In this document: one piece after another, positions 26,069 through 34,914 of the stretch
Position numbering within the stretch: the first letter of the stretch is position 1
Layout of the letters: each line of letters starts with the position of its first letter
Source: Neobacillus cucumis
Lineage (GTDB): Bacteria > Bacillota > Bacilli > Bacillales_B > DSM-18226
Direction: 5' to 3'
NCBI RefSeq assembly: GCF_023715505.1
Contig: NZ_JAMBOH010000001.1
Span: forward strand, 372,001 to 436,000
DNA: 64,000 nt
Notes under the pieces: model-generated
Database searches by the model: none
Seen by the model: only the letters and a program-made list of their open reading frames with translations
Told to the model about the DNA's origin: nothing
Made by a program: the position numbers and the translations under genes

Positions 26069-26200
26069 CTAATTGGCTGGTATGGAGAGGTATTGAACCG
26101 GACTCATGCCTGCCAATTTTTGCTTTATGCGCTTGTTATTATAAAAATTGATATATTCTTCAATTCTCTTTTTTAATTCCTCAAAAGAGCACAGTGCTTC
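26069..26200 (-). pseudogene. IS3-family transposase OrfB, C-terminal remnant
   Basis: The minus strand encodes FEELKKRIEEYINFYNNKRI then KQKLAGMSPVQYLSIPAN before a stop at 26069-26071. The YINFYNNKRI and LAGMSPVQY motifs are the typical end of the IS3-family DDE integrase (rve domain). The catalytic DDE region upstream is missing, so the gene is an internal-deletion relic. Confidence 0.85.
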
Positions 26201-26577
26201 CCATAATACATTTCTTGTGCTTTTCGAGATAGCCTTCCGGATCCAACTGCAAAAGCTCGCAACTTTTTAAATGTTCTACCTCTAACCGTAAAAAGTTCGT
26301 TTTCTCTTTCCAACTTTTGTTCGTACGTCATTTTCTTCTCTTCTGCAGGTTTTTACTTTTTCCATTCTTTGCTTTATCAGACATGGGAGTTTGTCCTTTC
26401 GTCGAGGGCCTCAGCACCACCTTCTAAATAAGCTTTCTTCCATGCAGCTATCATAGGAGGGTTTGTTAGCCCACATTTAAGGGCTGTTTCCGTTTCTGAA
26501 GAACCTGTTCTCTCCATGTATCTTAATACATCCAGCTTGAAATGAGTGGAATAAGTTTCCTTATGTTTCTTCCTCAT
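26200..26577 (-). pseudogene. IS3-family transposase OrfA, frameshifted
   Basis: The first 66 codons (from 26577) encode a helix-turn-helix protein: KHKETYSTHFKLDVLRYMER with CGLTNPPMIAAWKKAYLEGG. The normal continuation of this family (PMSDKAKNGKSK, TYEQKLEREN, KKLRAFAVGSGRL) is present but spread over other reading frames, so at least two frameshifts have occurred. It joins the OrfB relic across a deletion. Confidence 0.8.
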
Positions 26578-26662
26578 TAACCCTGGGCACCAAATTTCTC
26601 ATAAACTTTAACCCATCTCTTAATTGGACTAACATTAGCTTAAATTTTTCACTATATAAAAA

Positions 26663-26704
26663 TGCACCCCAAAAGTTAGATTTTACTCTAACTTTCGGGG
26701 TGCA
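26663..26704 (-). terminator. Palindromic IS end acting as probable rnz terminator
   Basis: Two inverted copies of the IS end (TGCACCCC-AAAGTTAGA type, 18-base arms, one mismatch) face each other across TTTTAC. The hairpin lies 26 bases after the rnz stop. T-richness after the stem on the minus strand (ATTTTTATATAG) suits an intrinsic terminator. The inner arm is an extra terminal repeat, absent from the left end. Confidence 0.65.
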
Positions 26705-26729
26705 GTACATTTTTCGGTAGTACTTTTTA

Positions 26730-27653
26730 TTACTTAGATGGGATATTAAATTCTTTAAAATCTTCGGCAATGTCCGTCTCCGGAAAAACCTCTCGTGCTT
26801 CGTCAACAAGTTCCAGCCATGCCTGCCGGTCATACCTGGAGCTTATATGGGTGAGACACAATCGTTTGCAGTCAGCTTGGTTGGCAATCTCTGCTGCCTG
26901 TCTTGTTGTCGAATGAAAATAGTCAAATGCTAGCTGCTCCTCCCCTTTTGCAAAGGTAGCTTCGTGTACTAAGAAATCAGCATCCTGAGCCAGCCACCGC
27001 GAATTTTCACAATATCGGGTGTCACCAAGGATGGTGACGATACGCCCCTTTTGAGAAGGTCCAAGAAACTTGTCCGGTTCAATGACCCTGCCGTCTTCAA
27101 GTGTGACCGATTCACCATTTTTTATTTTTCTAAAAATGGGTCCTGGCTGTACCCCCGCTGCCTTCAATTTGTCTGCAAGCAGTGTACCTGGTCTGTCCCT
27201 CTCAACAATCCGATAGCCGTAGGAAGGAATTCCGTGGTCCAACCGCCGTGCTTCCACTGTGAATTGCTCATCCTCGAAAATAATACCTTCGGAAATTTCA
27301 ATTACAGATAATGGGTATTTCAAATACGTTTGACTTAAAGAAAGACTAACCTGAATATATTCTTTAATGCCTTTTGGTCCATAAACAGTAACTTCCGTTT
27401 CTCCACCTTGGAAGGAGCGGCTGGATAACAACCCAGGAAGCCCATAGATATGATCGCCGTGAAGGTGGGTAATAAATATTTTTTCAATCCGCCGTGGTTT
27501 AATGGCGGTATGTAATATTTGATGCTGTGTTGCTTCGCCAACATCAAATAGCCAGACCGCCCCCCGCTCTTCAAGTAATTTGAGGGCTATGGACGTAACA
27601 TTTCGTAGTTTTGCCGGCATCCCAGCGCCTGTTCCTAAGAAAAATAAATCCAA
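26730..27653 (-). CDS. rnz: Ribonuclease Z
   Basis: RNase Z matures the 3' end of CCA-less tRNA precursors. With the TTG start at 27653 the product is 307 residues, the family length, and begins [21 protein letters not shown] stands 8 bases upstream. An ATG at 27677 would add 8 residues and has a poorer ribosome site. Metal ligands His63, His65, Asp67 and His68 lie in [10 protein letters not shown]. The flexible arm region and the later motifs LGDTRY, HEATF and THISSRY are present. It is divergent from zwf, as in B. subtilis. Confidence 0.94.
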   Translation of the reverse strand: MDLFFLGTGAGMPAKLRNVTSIALKLLEERGAVWLFDVGEATQHQILHTAIKPRRIEKIFITHLHGDHIYGLPGLLSSRSFQGGETEVTVYGPKGIKEYIQVSLSLSQTYLKYPLSVIEISEGIIFEDEQFTVEARRLDHGIPSYGYRIVERDRPGTLLADKLKAAGVQPGPIFRKIKNGESVTLEDGRVIEPDKFLGPSQKGRIVTILGDTRYCENSRWLAQDADFLVHEATFAKGEEQLAFDYFHSTTRQAAEIANQADCKRLCLTHISSRYDRQAWLELVDEAREVFPETDIAEDFKEFNIPSK

Positions 27654-27861
27654 ATAAAAAGCTCCTCTCTTCTCCATATATCATTATGAATAACTATATC
27701 ACAAACTCTTTTTTTATGCTTACTCAGGACTAACTTCATTATTCGAAACAAAATATTTTTGTTACATGCAATTCAATATATTTGCGAAACCTAAAAAAAA
27801 CAGATAAATTATATAAAAGCAAACCATACATAATAGGCTATTAGAAAAGAGGTTATAAAAC

Positions 27862-29355
27862 GTGGAGCAAAACATGACTTCATTAATAATGATATTTGGG
27901 GCAACTGGAGATTTGGCCAAACGAAAATTATTTCCTTCACTTTACCGATTGTTTTCACGGAACAAGCTAGACAAATTTGCCGTGATTGGTGTTGCTAGAA
28001 GATCACTTTCAAATGACGAATTTCAGAAATCTGTCAGGGAATCGGTAATTTCGGCTTTAGGGAACAAAGAGAACCTAGATGAGTTTGCTTCCCATTTTTA
28101 CTACCAATCACATGATGTTGCAGATTCAAATTCATACGTATCATTGAAAAAGTTTGCTGATCAAATTGATGAGAATTATGACCTTGAGGGGAATCGAATC
28201 TTTTACTTGGCGATGGCTCCGGAATTCTTTGGTCCAATTGCCTTGCACTTAAAATCAGATGGGCTCACAGATGTAAAAGGTTATAAGCGCCTTGTGATTG
28301 AAAAACCATTTGGACATGACTTAGAATCAGCCAAGACGTTAAATAAACAAATTAGAAGTGCCTTTTCCGAAAAAGAGGTCTACCGAATTGACCATTATTT
28401 AGGAAAAGAAATGGTACGGAACATAGAGGTAATTCGTTTTGCCAACGCTATTTTTGAACCACTTTGGAATAACCGATATATTTCGAATATTCAAATTACT
28501 TCAAGTGAAACACTTGGGGTCGAAGAGCGCGGACGTTATTATGAAACAAGTGGTGCTCTTCGGGATATGCTGCAAAATCATATGATGCAAATGGTGGCAT
28601 TGCTTGCAATGGAACCGCCAATCAGTCTTACCACCGACGAAGTAAGGTCTGAAAAGGTTAGAGTGTTTAGATCCCTAAGAACCGTCGAGGGTGAGGAAGT
28701 AAAGCAGTATTTTGTCCGCGGCCAATATGGTGAAGGAACCATTGATGATGTTAAAGTTCCTAAATACCGCGATGAGACAATGGTTGATAAAGAATCCAAT
28801 ACCGAAACCTTTGTAGCTGGAAAGATTATGATTGATAACTTCCGTTGGGCGGGTGTACCATTTTATATCCGTACGGGTAAAAGGATGGCTGCTAAATCAA
28901 CGAAAATTGTCGTACAATTTAAAGACATCCCGATGAATTTATATTATCAACCTGAAAAAATGTTGAATCCGAACCTCCTTGTTATCCACATCCAGCCGGA
29001 AGAAGGTATCACGCTGCATCTAAACGCTAAAAAAGCGGGTGGACATCTTGATGCCCAAGAAGTAAAATTAAGCTTTGCCAATACGGGCATTCATGCAATG
29101 AATACTCCGGAAGGATATGAGAAACTCTTGTACGATTGTATGAGAGGGGATGCTACCAATTTCACACATTGGGATGAAGTAGCATACTCTTGGGCTTTTG
29201 TAGATAAGATTTCAGCTGTCTGGGAAAAAACAAAAGCAGAATTTCCTAATTATGAATCCGGAACGATGGGTCCTAAGGCAGCAGACGAACTACTCGAGAA
29301 AGACGGCTTCTTCTGGTGGCCTGTTACTGATTTAGAGGTTGATATTTGTAAATAA
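27862..29355 (+). CDS. zwf: Glucose-6-phosphate 1-dehydrogenase
   Basis: Zwf makes 6-phosphogluconolactone and NADPH, the entry to the oxidative pentose phosphate pathway. The 497-residue protein has the coenzyme motif FGATGDLAKRK near residue 13, the substrate signature RIDHYLGKEMV near residue 175 with catalytic His, and EKPFG near 149. The GTG at 27862 has GAGG 9 bases upstream; an ATG at 27874 preceded by GGAG is an alternative start. Repeat copy 3 follows the stop. Confidence 0.95.
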   Translation: MEQNMTSLIMIFGATGDLAKRKLFPSLYRLFSRNKLDKFAVIGVARRSLSNDEFQKSVRESVISALGNKENLDEFASHFYYQSHDVADSNSYVSLKKFADQIDENYDLEGNRIFYLAMAPEFFGPIALHLKSDGLTDVKGYKRLVIEKPFGHDLESAKTLNKQIRSAFSEKEVYRIDHYLGKEMVRNIEVIRFANAIFEPLWNNRYISNIQITSSETLGVEERGRYYETSGALRDMLQNHMMQMVALLAMEPPISLTTDEVRSEKVRVFRSLRTVEGEEVKQYFVRGQYGEGTIDDVKVPKYRDETMVDKESNTETFVAGKIMIDNFRWAGVPFYIRTGKRMAAKSTKIVVQFKDIPMNLYYQPEKMLNPNLLVIHIQPEEGITLHLNAKKAGGHLDAQEVKLSFANTGIHAMNTPEGYEKLLYDCMRGDATNFTHWDEVAYSWAFVDKISAVWEKTKAEFPNYESGTMGPKAADELLEKDGFFWWPVTDLEVDICK

Positions 29356-29368
29356 TGCAGGATAGAAC

Positions 29369-29488
29369 AAAAGCGCAAGCGCCTTGAACAGCCCTGACAA
29401 GCATAAGACGCTCAGGGAAAGAAGGCGTTCTTTGCCTTTATTCCCTGAGTGGCTTATGACCTCGAAGGGCTAGGCGCTGGAGCTGGAC
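29369..29488 (+). repeat. Nested-hairpin repeat, copy 3 (variant apex, no tail)
   Basis: The copy starts AAAAGCGCAAGCGCCTTGAA and ends GGCGCTGGAGCTGGAC. The CATAAG/CTTATG stem encloses a different apical cassette: CTCAGGGAA and TTCCCTGAG around AAGGCG...GCCTTT. The usual CAAAGTCAAAAACTTTTATA tail is missing. It lies between convergent zwf and dinB. Confidence 0.85.
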
Positions 29489-29548
29489 GTCGACAGTCCT
29501 TTTATTAACAGTTATCCACAAGCGAAAATTTTATAATTTTCTAAACGG

Positions 29549-29586
29549 AAAAAGCTCCCTTTGTTTTGAACAAAGTGGAGCTTTTT
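29549..29586 (-). terminator. Terminator after dinB
   Basis: AAAAAGCTCC and GGAGCTTTTT pair, extended inward by CTTTG and CAAAG. On the minus strand it overlaps the dinB stop region and provides a T-run. It is symmetrical enough to work in both directions. Confidence 0.8.
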
Positions 29587-30862
29587 AGTGCTCTTCCTTC
29601 TTATTTTCAGGAAACGAGCGTAAAAAATCCTTATTAAAGCTAGTCCCCGTACCAACATTTTCAGCCTGGTCATGATTATGAGTGCTGGCACTTTCAATAA
29701 TATCTTTTCCGTATTTTTCACGCAGGCTGGAAAGGGTTTTTAAGAGCGGCTCTTTTTTAGCATCTTTTTCAAAAGAAAATAAATCGAGCTGTTTATAGGC
29801 ATGATCCTGTTCAACCAGGTCATTCCCCGTTATTCCTAACAAACGGACAGGGTCGCCATTCCAAGCCTTTAAAAACAGCTGCTTCGCAAACGTGGAAATA
29901 TCACTGTGATGATTAATCGGGTTAAGAAGTTTCATACTTTTGCTAATTGTCTTCCGGTCTTTATAACGGATTGTAATCGCCAAAGCGGATGCCATAACTG
30001 TTTTGCGCCTTAATCTCGTCGAAACGGTCTCCGCCAATCCATCAAGCACTTGGAACAGTTCTTGTTGTTTGCTAATATCTCTAGGCAGCGTCGTGGAATT
30101 TCCGATACTTTTAAATTCTGATACTGATTCAGGATCAACGAGTCGAAAGTCAATTCCATTTGCCCTTTCTTTTATCCGTAAACCATTAATTCCGAGTAGT
30201 GATTTTAGTTGGAGTTCATTTCCTTTAGCTAGGTCGCCAATCGTATGGATTCCAATTGTTTGTAATTTTTCCGCAGTCTTTTTACCAACCCCATGCATTT
30301 CATTCGTATTCAAGGGCCACAGTACTGAAGGAATATCACGTTTGCGCATGATGGTTATTCCCAGCGGTTTTTTCATATCAGAACCGGTTTTTGCTAAAAA
30401 TTTATTCGGGGCAATCCCGATACTGCACGGTAAATCCAGTTGCTGTAAGATTCTTTTTTGGATACTTTCAGCAATTTCGATTGGACTTCCTAATGAAAAG
30501 CTTTCGGTAATATCCAAGTAACCTTCATCAATCGAGACAGGTTCAACAAGCTCCGTATATTGTCTAAGTATTTCAAACATGGCGGTCGATGCAGCCCGGT
30601 ATCGTTCGAAATTCGGTTTCATCACCACTAACTGCGGGCAAAGCTTTTTCGCTTCCCAAAGCGGCATGGTTGTTTTTACACCAAACTTCCTCGCTTCGTA
30701 GCTGCAGGTGACAATAATTCCTCTTCGCTCCTCAACGTTTCCCGCAATGGCAAGAGGCTTTCCCTTCAGTTTAGGATCATAAGCCATTTCAACAGAAGCG
30801 TAAAAGCTATTCATATCTACATGTAAAATGACTCGTCCGTTTTTCGGATACATTTCCTTCAT
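29585..30862 (-). CDS. dinB: DNA polymerase IV (DinB/YqjH)
   Basis: This Y-family translesion polymerase has about 425 residues. Palm motifs are LHVDMNSFYASVE near residue 14 and VSIDEGYLDI near 110. The thumb contains HGVGKKTAEKLQTIGI near 190, and the little finger ends in QLDLFSF near 362, a beta-clamp motif. The frame opens with GTG at 30871, but GGGTG is best spaced for the ATG at 30862. The last 55 residues form a polar tail. It is the second Y-family polymerase in 11 kb; the two belong to different subfamilies. Confidence 0.94.
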   Translation of the reverse strand: MKEMYPKNGRVILHVDMNSFYASVEMAYDPKLKGKPLAIAGNVEERRGIIVTCSYEARKFGVKTTMPLWEAKKLCPQLVVMKPNFERYRAASTAMFEILRQYTELVEPVSIDEGYLDITESFSLGSPIEIAESIQKRILQQLDLPCSIGIAPNKFLAKTGSDMKKPLGITIMRKRDIPSVLWPLNTNEMHGVGKKTAEKLQTIGIHTIGDLAKGNELQLKSLLGINGLRIKERANGIDFRLVDPESVSEFKSIGNSTTLPRDISKQQELFQVLDGLAETVSTRLRRKTVMASALAITIRYKDRKTISKSMKLLNPINHHSDISTFAKQLFLKAWNGDPVRLLGITGNDLVEQDHAYKQLDLFSFEKDAKKEPLLKTLSSLREKYGKDIIESASTHNHDQAENVGTGTSFNKDFLRSFPENKKEEH

Positions 30863-30877
30863 GACGAACACACCCTT

Positions 30878-30891
30878 AAAACATTTGTTCT
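30878..30891 (-). promoter_or_regulatory. Candidate LexA box upstream of dinB
   Basis: AGAAC-AAAT-GTTTT fits the Bacillus SOS pattern CGAACRNRYGTTYC except at the two outer positions. It is 16 bases before the chosen start, overlapping the leader. This is weaker than the yqjW boxes. Confidence 0.4.
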
Positions 30892-30908
30892 CTTTTTTAT
30901 TATACTAC

Positions 30909-31063
30909 GAAAAGCGCAAGCGCCTTGATCAGCCCCGACAAGCATAAGACGAGCCGGCCGAAAGGTTGCTTTTTAACCTTTTGGACGGATTGGCTTGTGA
31001 CCTCGAGGGGCTAGGCGCTGGAGCTAGACAATTCTCAAAGAAAAAACTTTAATACTTTCTTAT
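30909..31063 (+). repeat. Nested-hairpin repeat, copy 4 (standard form)
   Basis: This 155-bp copy has the simple architecture: AGCGCAAGCGCC, AGCCCC, CATAAG, CCGAAAGGTT-loop-AACCTTTTGG, then CTTGTG, GAGGGGCT and GGCGCTGGAGCT, with a tail ending TACTTTCTTAT. It lies between the dinB start and the end of the next gene, its 3' end 9 bases from that gene's terminator. Confidence 0.9.
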
Positions 31064-31072
31064 CCCACAAAA

Positions 31073-31095
31073 AAGGAGGCCAGTTGGCTCTCCTT
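31073..31095 (-). terminator. Terminator after the tripeptidase gene
   Basis: AAGGAG-GCCA and TGGC-CTCCTT pair with a one-base bulge, followed by TTTTTTGTGG on the minus strand. It lies 13 bases past the stop. Confidence 0.75.
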
Positions 31096-31107
31096 CAGAT
31101 AGCTTGA

Positions 31108-32229
31108 TTATTGATTCGTTACTACGTCGATAATGGCAATCGTCATTTCAGCAAGCTTATATAATTCTTCAACCGGCATACGCTCATTTGTGGTATGAAT
31201 TTCCTCATAACCCACAGCCAAGTTTACGGTTGGAATATTAAAGCCATTAAATACGTTGGCATCACTACCCCCGCCGCTATGTTGAAGTTCACAGCTGCGG
31301 CCAATCTTTGCCGCCGCCTTGCGCGCGATTTCTACCACTGGGTCGCCTTCGCCAAATTTGAAACCTGGATACATAACTTCGATATCGACCTCTGCCCTGC
31401 CGCCCATTTCCTCGGCAACGGTTTCGAATGCTTCCTTCATTTTATTGACTTGGGCCTGCATCTTTTCAGGGATAAGCGAACGAGCTTCCGCTAAAATATC
31501 CACACGGTCGGCAACGATATTAGTAGCTTGACCACCTTCAAAACGGCCAATATTTGCAGTGGTTTCTTGATCGATTCTTCCTAATGGCATCCTCGAAATC
31601 GATTTCGCAGCAATTGTAATCGCAGAAACTCCTTTTTCAGGAGCTACACCGGCATGAGCTGTTTTTCCGTAGATGACAGCTTTTACTTTTGCTTGTGTAG
31701 GAGCTGCTACAATCACGTTTCCGACCAAGCCATCGCTGTCAAGAGCATAGCCATATTTTGCTTTTATTAATGATGGATCCATTGCTTTTGCACCATGTAA
31801 GCCTGACTCTTCACCGACTGAGATGACAAACTGTATTAAACCATGTGGAATATTTTGTTCCTTTAGCAGACGGATTGTTTCAAGCATCACAGCTATACCC
31901 GATTTATCATCAGCACCAAGAATGGTCGTACCATCTGTAACAACATAGCCGTCCTTTATGGAAGGTTTAACTCCCTTTGCAGGTGTAACGGTATCCATAT
32001 GACAGGAGAAATAAATAGGGTCTACTCCTTCTTTCACAGCAGGCAGTGTACAAATTAAGTTACCTGCTCCATGCCCCGTAATAGCCGTTGTATCATCCTC
32101 AAAAACATCGAGACCTAATTCAGTAAACTTTTGCTTTAATACTTTCGCAATTTCAGTCTCAAATTTTGTTTCTGAATCAATTTGGACAAGCTCCAAGAAT
32201 TCATTCAAAAGACGTTCCTGATTAACCAT
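31108..32229 (-). CDS. yqjE: M20-family peptidase, PepT-like (YqjE)
   Basis: This 373-residue zinc aminopeptidase of the PepT/YqjE type probably cleaves small peptides. Metal ligands are suggested by FSCHMDTV (His and Asp near 75-77), LGADDKSG near 103, VGEESGLHGAK with the catalytic Glu pair near 137, ALDSDG near 162 and the final His in EEIHTTNERM near 347. GGAGGGG precedes the ATG. It lies between dinB and the carboxyltransferase gene, as in B. subtilis. Confidence 0.9.
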   Translation of the reverse strand: MVNQERLLNEFLELVQIDSETKFETEIAKVLKQKFTELGLDVFEDDTTAITGHGAGNLICTLPAVKEGVDPIYFSCHMDTVTPAKGVKPSIKDGYVVTDGTTILGADDKSGIAVMLETIRLLKEQNIPHGLIQFVISVGEESGLHGAKAMDPSLIKAKYGYALDSDGLVGNVIVAAPTQAKVKAVIYGKTAHAGVAPEKGVSAITIAAKSISRMPLGRIDQETTANIGRFEGGQATNIVADRVDILAEARSLIPEKMQAQVNKMKEAFETVAEEMGGRAEVDIEVMYPGFKFGEGDPVVEIARKAAAKIGRSCELQHSGGGSDANVFNGFNIPTVNLAVGYEEIHTTNERMPVEELYKLAEMTIAIIDVVTNQ

Positions 32230-32357
32230 TTATGCCCCTCCAATTATGTACTCACTAATATCTAGCTGAAAGCCCCTGGTCAAGGAGCTTCCACTATTCT
32301 TATATCAGTATACCTCTTTATTTGTTATATCATCAAATGAAAGAGATAAATGGTAAT

Positions 32358-33908
32358 TTAGAGCGGGATATTACCATGCTTTTTGGCTGGCCGGGACTCT
32401 TGTTTTGTTTTTAGCATTTCCAATGCTTGAATAATTTTTATTCTCGTATCGCGGGGATCAATCACATCATCGACCATACCTCTGCTTGCAGCGACATAGG
32501 GGTTCGCAAATTTTTGACGGTACTCTTCAATTTTTTGCTGCCTTGTTAGCTCAGGATTTTTACTACTGCTAATTTCTTTTGCGAATATAATATTAGCTGC
32601 CCCTTGTGGACCCATCACGGCGATTTCGGCATTTGGCCAAGCAAATACTAGGTCTGCACCAATTGATTTACTATTTAACGCCACATATGCACCGCCATAG
32701 GCTTTTCTTAAAATAACCGTCAATTTTGGCACAGTTGCTTCGGAGTAAGCGAATAAAATTTTGGCCCCATGGCGAATAATTCCGCCGTGTTCCTGTTTAA
32801 CCCCAGGGAAGAAACCCGTGACATCCTCGAATGTAATTATGGGGATATTAAAAGAATCACAGGTCCTAATAAACCTTGCCGCTTTATCGGATGAATCAAT
32901 ATCCAGGCCCCCCGCCATTACTTTTGGCTGATTGCAGACAAGTCCGACGGATTCACCTTTAATACGTGCAAATCCAACAACAATATTTTTTGCAAAGTTT
33001 TGATGAATCTCCATAAAAGAGCCACCATCAACTACTTGTTCGATCACCTTTCTAACATCATAAGGGCGGACGGCATCAAATGGGACAACATCCATTAAAT
33101 CAGGACGGTAATCGTTCTCTTCTGCCACTTCTAGCACCGGCGGCTTTTCTCCATTATTCTGTGGAAGATAGCTCAAGACTCTGCGCACATTTTCCAAGAC
33201 CTCTGCTTCTGTAGCGGCTTGAAAATGGGCGTTGCCACTAATAGAATTATGAACATTTGCCCCTCCAAGGTCTTCTGGGGAAATCTTTTCTCCGGTTACT
33301 GTTTCAATTACCTTTGGACCTGTAATAAACATTTGACTTGTTTTCTCAACCATAAAGACAAAATCAGTAATTGCTGGAGAATAGACAGCACCACCTGCGC
33401 AAGGTCCCATGATGACAGAAATTTGTGGAATCACTCCTGAGTATATGGCATTTCGATAAAAAATATGTCCATACCCATCAAGTGATACAACACCTTCTTG
33501 TATGCGCGCTCCGCCGGAATCATTTAAACCGACAAAGGGTGTACCGTTTTTAGCTGCTAAATCCATAACGGCAGCAATTTTTTTGGCATGCATTTCTCCT
33601 AATGCACCGCCGAAAACAGTGAAGTCCTGTGAGAATAAGTAGATCGGCCTGCCATTTACTTTACCAAAGCCTGTTACAACCCCATCGCCTGGACCCTTTT
33701 GTTCATCCAAGCCAAAGTCGTTGGTTCGGTGTTCAATAAAAGGATTTAATTCAATGAAACTGCCTTTGTCTACTAGCAGGTCAATTCTTTCGCGGGCTGT
33801 CAATTTCCCTTTTTCATGCTGCTTATCAATTCTTTCATCCCCGCCGCCAAGTTCTACTTCCCTGCGTTTATCATACAATTCATTGATTTTTTCATAAATG
33901 TCGATCAT
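32358..33908 (-). CDS. yqjD: Acyl-CoA (propionyl/methylmalonyl-CoA) carboxyltransferase subunit
   Basis: This 516-residue protein contains both carboxyltransferase lobes: GLNDSGGARIQEGV with MGPCAGGAVYSPA in the N lobe and FEDVTGFFPGVKQEHGG with YGGAYVALNSK and WPNAEIAVMGPQGA in the C lobe. It transfers carboxyl to propionyl-CoA or takes it from methylmalonyl-CoA. The ATG at 33908 overlaps the mce stop (ATGA), tying it to the epimerase; a TTG at 33935 would add nine residues. No biotin carboxylase or biotin carrier gene is adjacent, so partners must be encoded elsewhere. Substrate choice is inferred from mce and the mutase genes. Confidence 0.92.
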   Translation of the reverse strand: MIDIYEKINELYDKRREVELGGGDERIDKQHEKGKLTARERIDLLVDKGSFIELNPFIEHRTNDFGLDEQKGPGDGVVTGFGKVNGRPIYLFSQDFTVFGGALGEMHAKKIAAVMDLAAKNGTPFVGLNDSGGARIQEGVVSLDGYGHIFYRNAIYSGVIPQISVIMGPCAGGAVYSPAITDFVFMVEKTSQMFITGPKVIETVTGEKISPEDLGGANVHNSISGNAHFQAATEAEVLENVRRVLSYLPQNNGEKPPVLEVAEENDYRPDLMDVVPFDAVRPYDVRKVIEQVVDGGSFMEIHQNFAKNIVVGFARIKGESVGLVCNQPKVMAGGLDIDSSDKAARFIRTCDSFNIPIITFEDVTGFFPGVKQEHGGIIRHGAKILFAYSEATVPKLTVILRKAYGGAYVALNSKSIGADLVFAWPNAEIAVMGPQGAANIIFAKEISSSKNPELTRQQKIEEYRQKFANPYVAASRGMVDDVIDPRDTRIKIIQALEMLKTKQESRPAKKHGNIPL

Positions 33909-34321
33909 TGCTCCTTCATCCCCTTTTTCTCGCAAAGCTCAAAAAGCACACCAGCAGTTGATTTCGGGTGCATAAAAGCAATTTGTGCCCCTCCAGCCCC
34001 TAATCGCGGCTGGTCATCAATCATCCTGATCCCATGTTCTTTAATATCAGCTATTCTTTTTTCAATGGACGTTACACCAAGAGCTATATGGTGAATTCCT
34101 TCACCACGTTTGGCAATAAATGCTGCAATCGGGCTTTCCTCTGTGGTTGGTTCTAGAAGCTCTATTTTGGTTTCACCAGCTTTTAGAAAAGCCACTTTGA
34201 CTTTTTGGCTGTCAACCTCTTCGACCCCTAACAACGAAAGCTTTAGGATATCCGTATAAAATGGCAGCGTTTGCTCAAGAGACTTTACAGCAATTCCAAT
34301 ATGGTCGACTTTTTTAATCAT
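33905..34321 (-). CDS. mce: Methylmalonyl-CoA epimerase
   Basis: Mce interconverts (S)- and (R)-methylmalonyl-CoA between the carboxylase and the mutase. The 138-residue vicinal-oxygen-chelate protein has metal ligands in VDHIGIAV (His7), EGIHHIALGV near residue 75 and VLFELCEK with Glu near residue 130. AGAGGGG precedes the ATG. It is cotranscribed with yqjD, while the mutase genes lie 8 kb away. Confidence 0.94.
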   Translation of the reverse strand: MIKKVDHIGIAVKSLEQTLPFYTDILKLSLLGVEEVDSQKVKVAFLKAGETKIELLEPTTEESPIAAFIAKRGEGIHHIALGVTSIEKRIADIKEHGIRMIDDQPRLGAGGAQIAFMHPKSTAGVLFELCEKKGMKEQ

Positions 34322-34463
34322 GATTTCCCCTCTGTTCCAAAATTAAAATAAATCAGATAATTACCTTATTCGTTACATATTTCATAAATCCTTCCTATTT
34401 TGCTTAGTAGTTCCGTTGTTCATTTGGGCTTTTCCTAGTAAAATAAGAATAAAGCTTATGAAA

Positions 34464-34793
34464 GTAAGAAAAGCGCACTTGCCGGCGAAAGCAGGGTCAA
34501 AGACTAGTCGCCCTTAATGCGTACAGAAAGCGATAGTTTTCTGTAGCCAAGCATATAACGAGCCGGCCGATTGGTTGTTTTTTAACCTTTTGGACGGATT
34601 GTCCTAAATGTGGAGGCGACTGTCCTGGGACTCTAGGCTAGGACGTACCCTGCAAGAAGGCGCTTTTTGTCTTCTTCAGGGGATGGCTAGACTTGCGTCC
34701 CAAGGAGCCGCAACTGGATAAGCTGTAGACCATCGAGGGGCTAGGCACTGGAGCCAGACAATTCTCAAAGTCAAAAACTTTTCTTTCTAATCT
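34464..34793 (+). repeat. Nested-hairpin repeat, copy 5 (long form, 5' part lost)
   Basis: This 330-bp copy starts GTAAGAAAAGCGCACTTGCC and has lost the GCGCCTTGGTCAGCCCC stretch. It keeps cassette B, cassette C and the long cassette D (GGGAC ... CCCTGCAAGAAGGCG with GCCTTCTTCAGGG ... GTCCC), then GAGGGGCTAGGCACTGGAG and the tail. It lies between the mce start and prli42. Upstream, 34322-34463 is AT-rich and holds nothing I can name. Confidence 0.88.
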
Positions 34794-34815
34794 CATAAAG
34801 AAGGAGGTTCTTAAA

Positions 34816-34914
34816 TTGTCTAAAAAGAAAACAAGAAAAATTATCGTCTATCTAATGCTTTTTGCTATGTTGGCCTCAACCCTCCTATTAGGTATTGCAA
34901 GTTATTTATCATAA
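34816..34914 (+). CDS. prli42: Stressosome-associated miniprotein Prli42
   Basis: This 32-residue frame encodes a basic start (SKKKTRKIIVY) and one membrane segment (LMLFAMLASTLLLGIASYL). The pattern matches Prli42, a membrane miniprotein that tethers the stressosome in Listeria and is widespread in Firmicutes. The start is TTG with a perfect AAGGAGG 8 bases upstream. The stop codon lies in the first bases of repeat copy 6, and copy 5 ends 23 bases before the start, so the gene is sandwiched by repeats. Identification is from sequence pattern and position near yqjB/yqjC. Confidence 0.82.
   Translation: MSKKKTRKIIVYLMLFAMLASTLLLGIASYLS

Larger units (their letters stand above)
26035..26704 (-). 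mobile_element. Decayed IS3-family insertion sequence
   Basis: Terminal inverted repeats are clear: TGACCCCCGAAAGTTAGAGT at the left end and, read from the right end inward, TGCACCCCGAAAGTTAGAGT. About 670 bp lie between them, roughly half the length of an intact IS3-family (IS150-like) element. Both transposase frames are on the minus strand and broken. No clear target duplication is visible at the flanks (GAGG and GTAC). It lies between proI and rnz. Confidence 0.85.

Noticed and set aside
26561..26833. 90-codon frame spanning the end of rnz and the IS
   Set aside because: It runs through rnz in another frame and then through the IS hairpin. It has no ribosome site and no family similarity.
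32270..32300. Terminator after yqjD
   Set aside because: An imperfect AAAGC/GCTT stem is present, but it lies downstream of the yqjD stop without a T-run on the minus strand.
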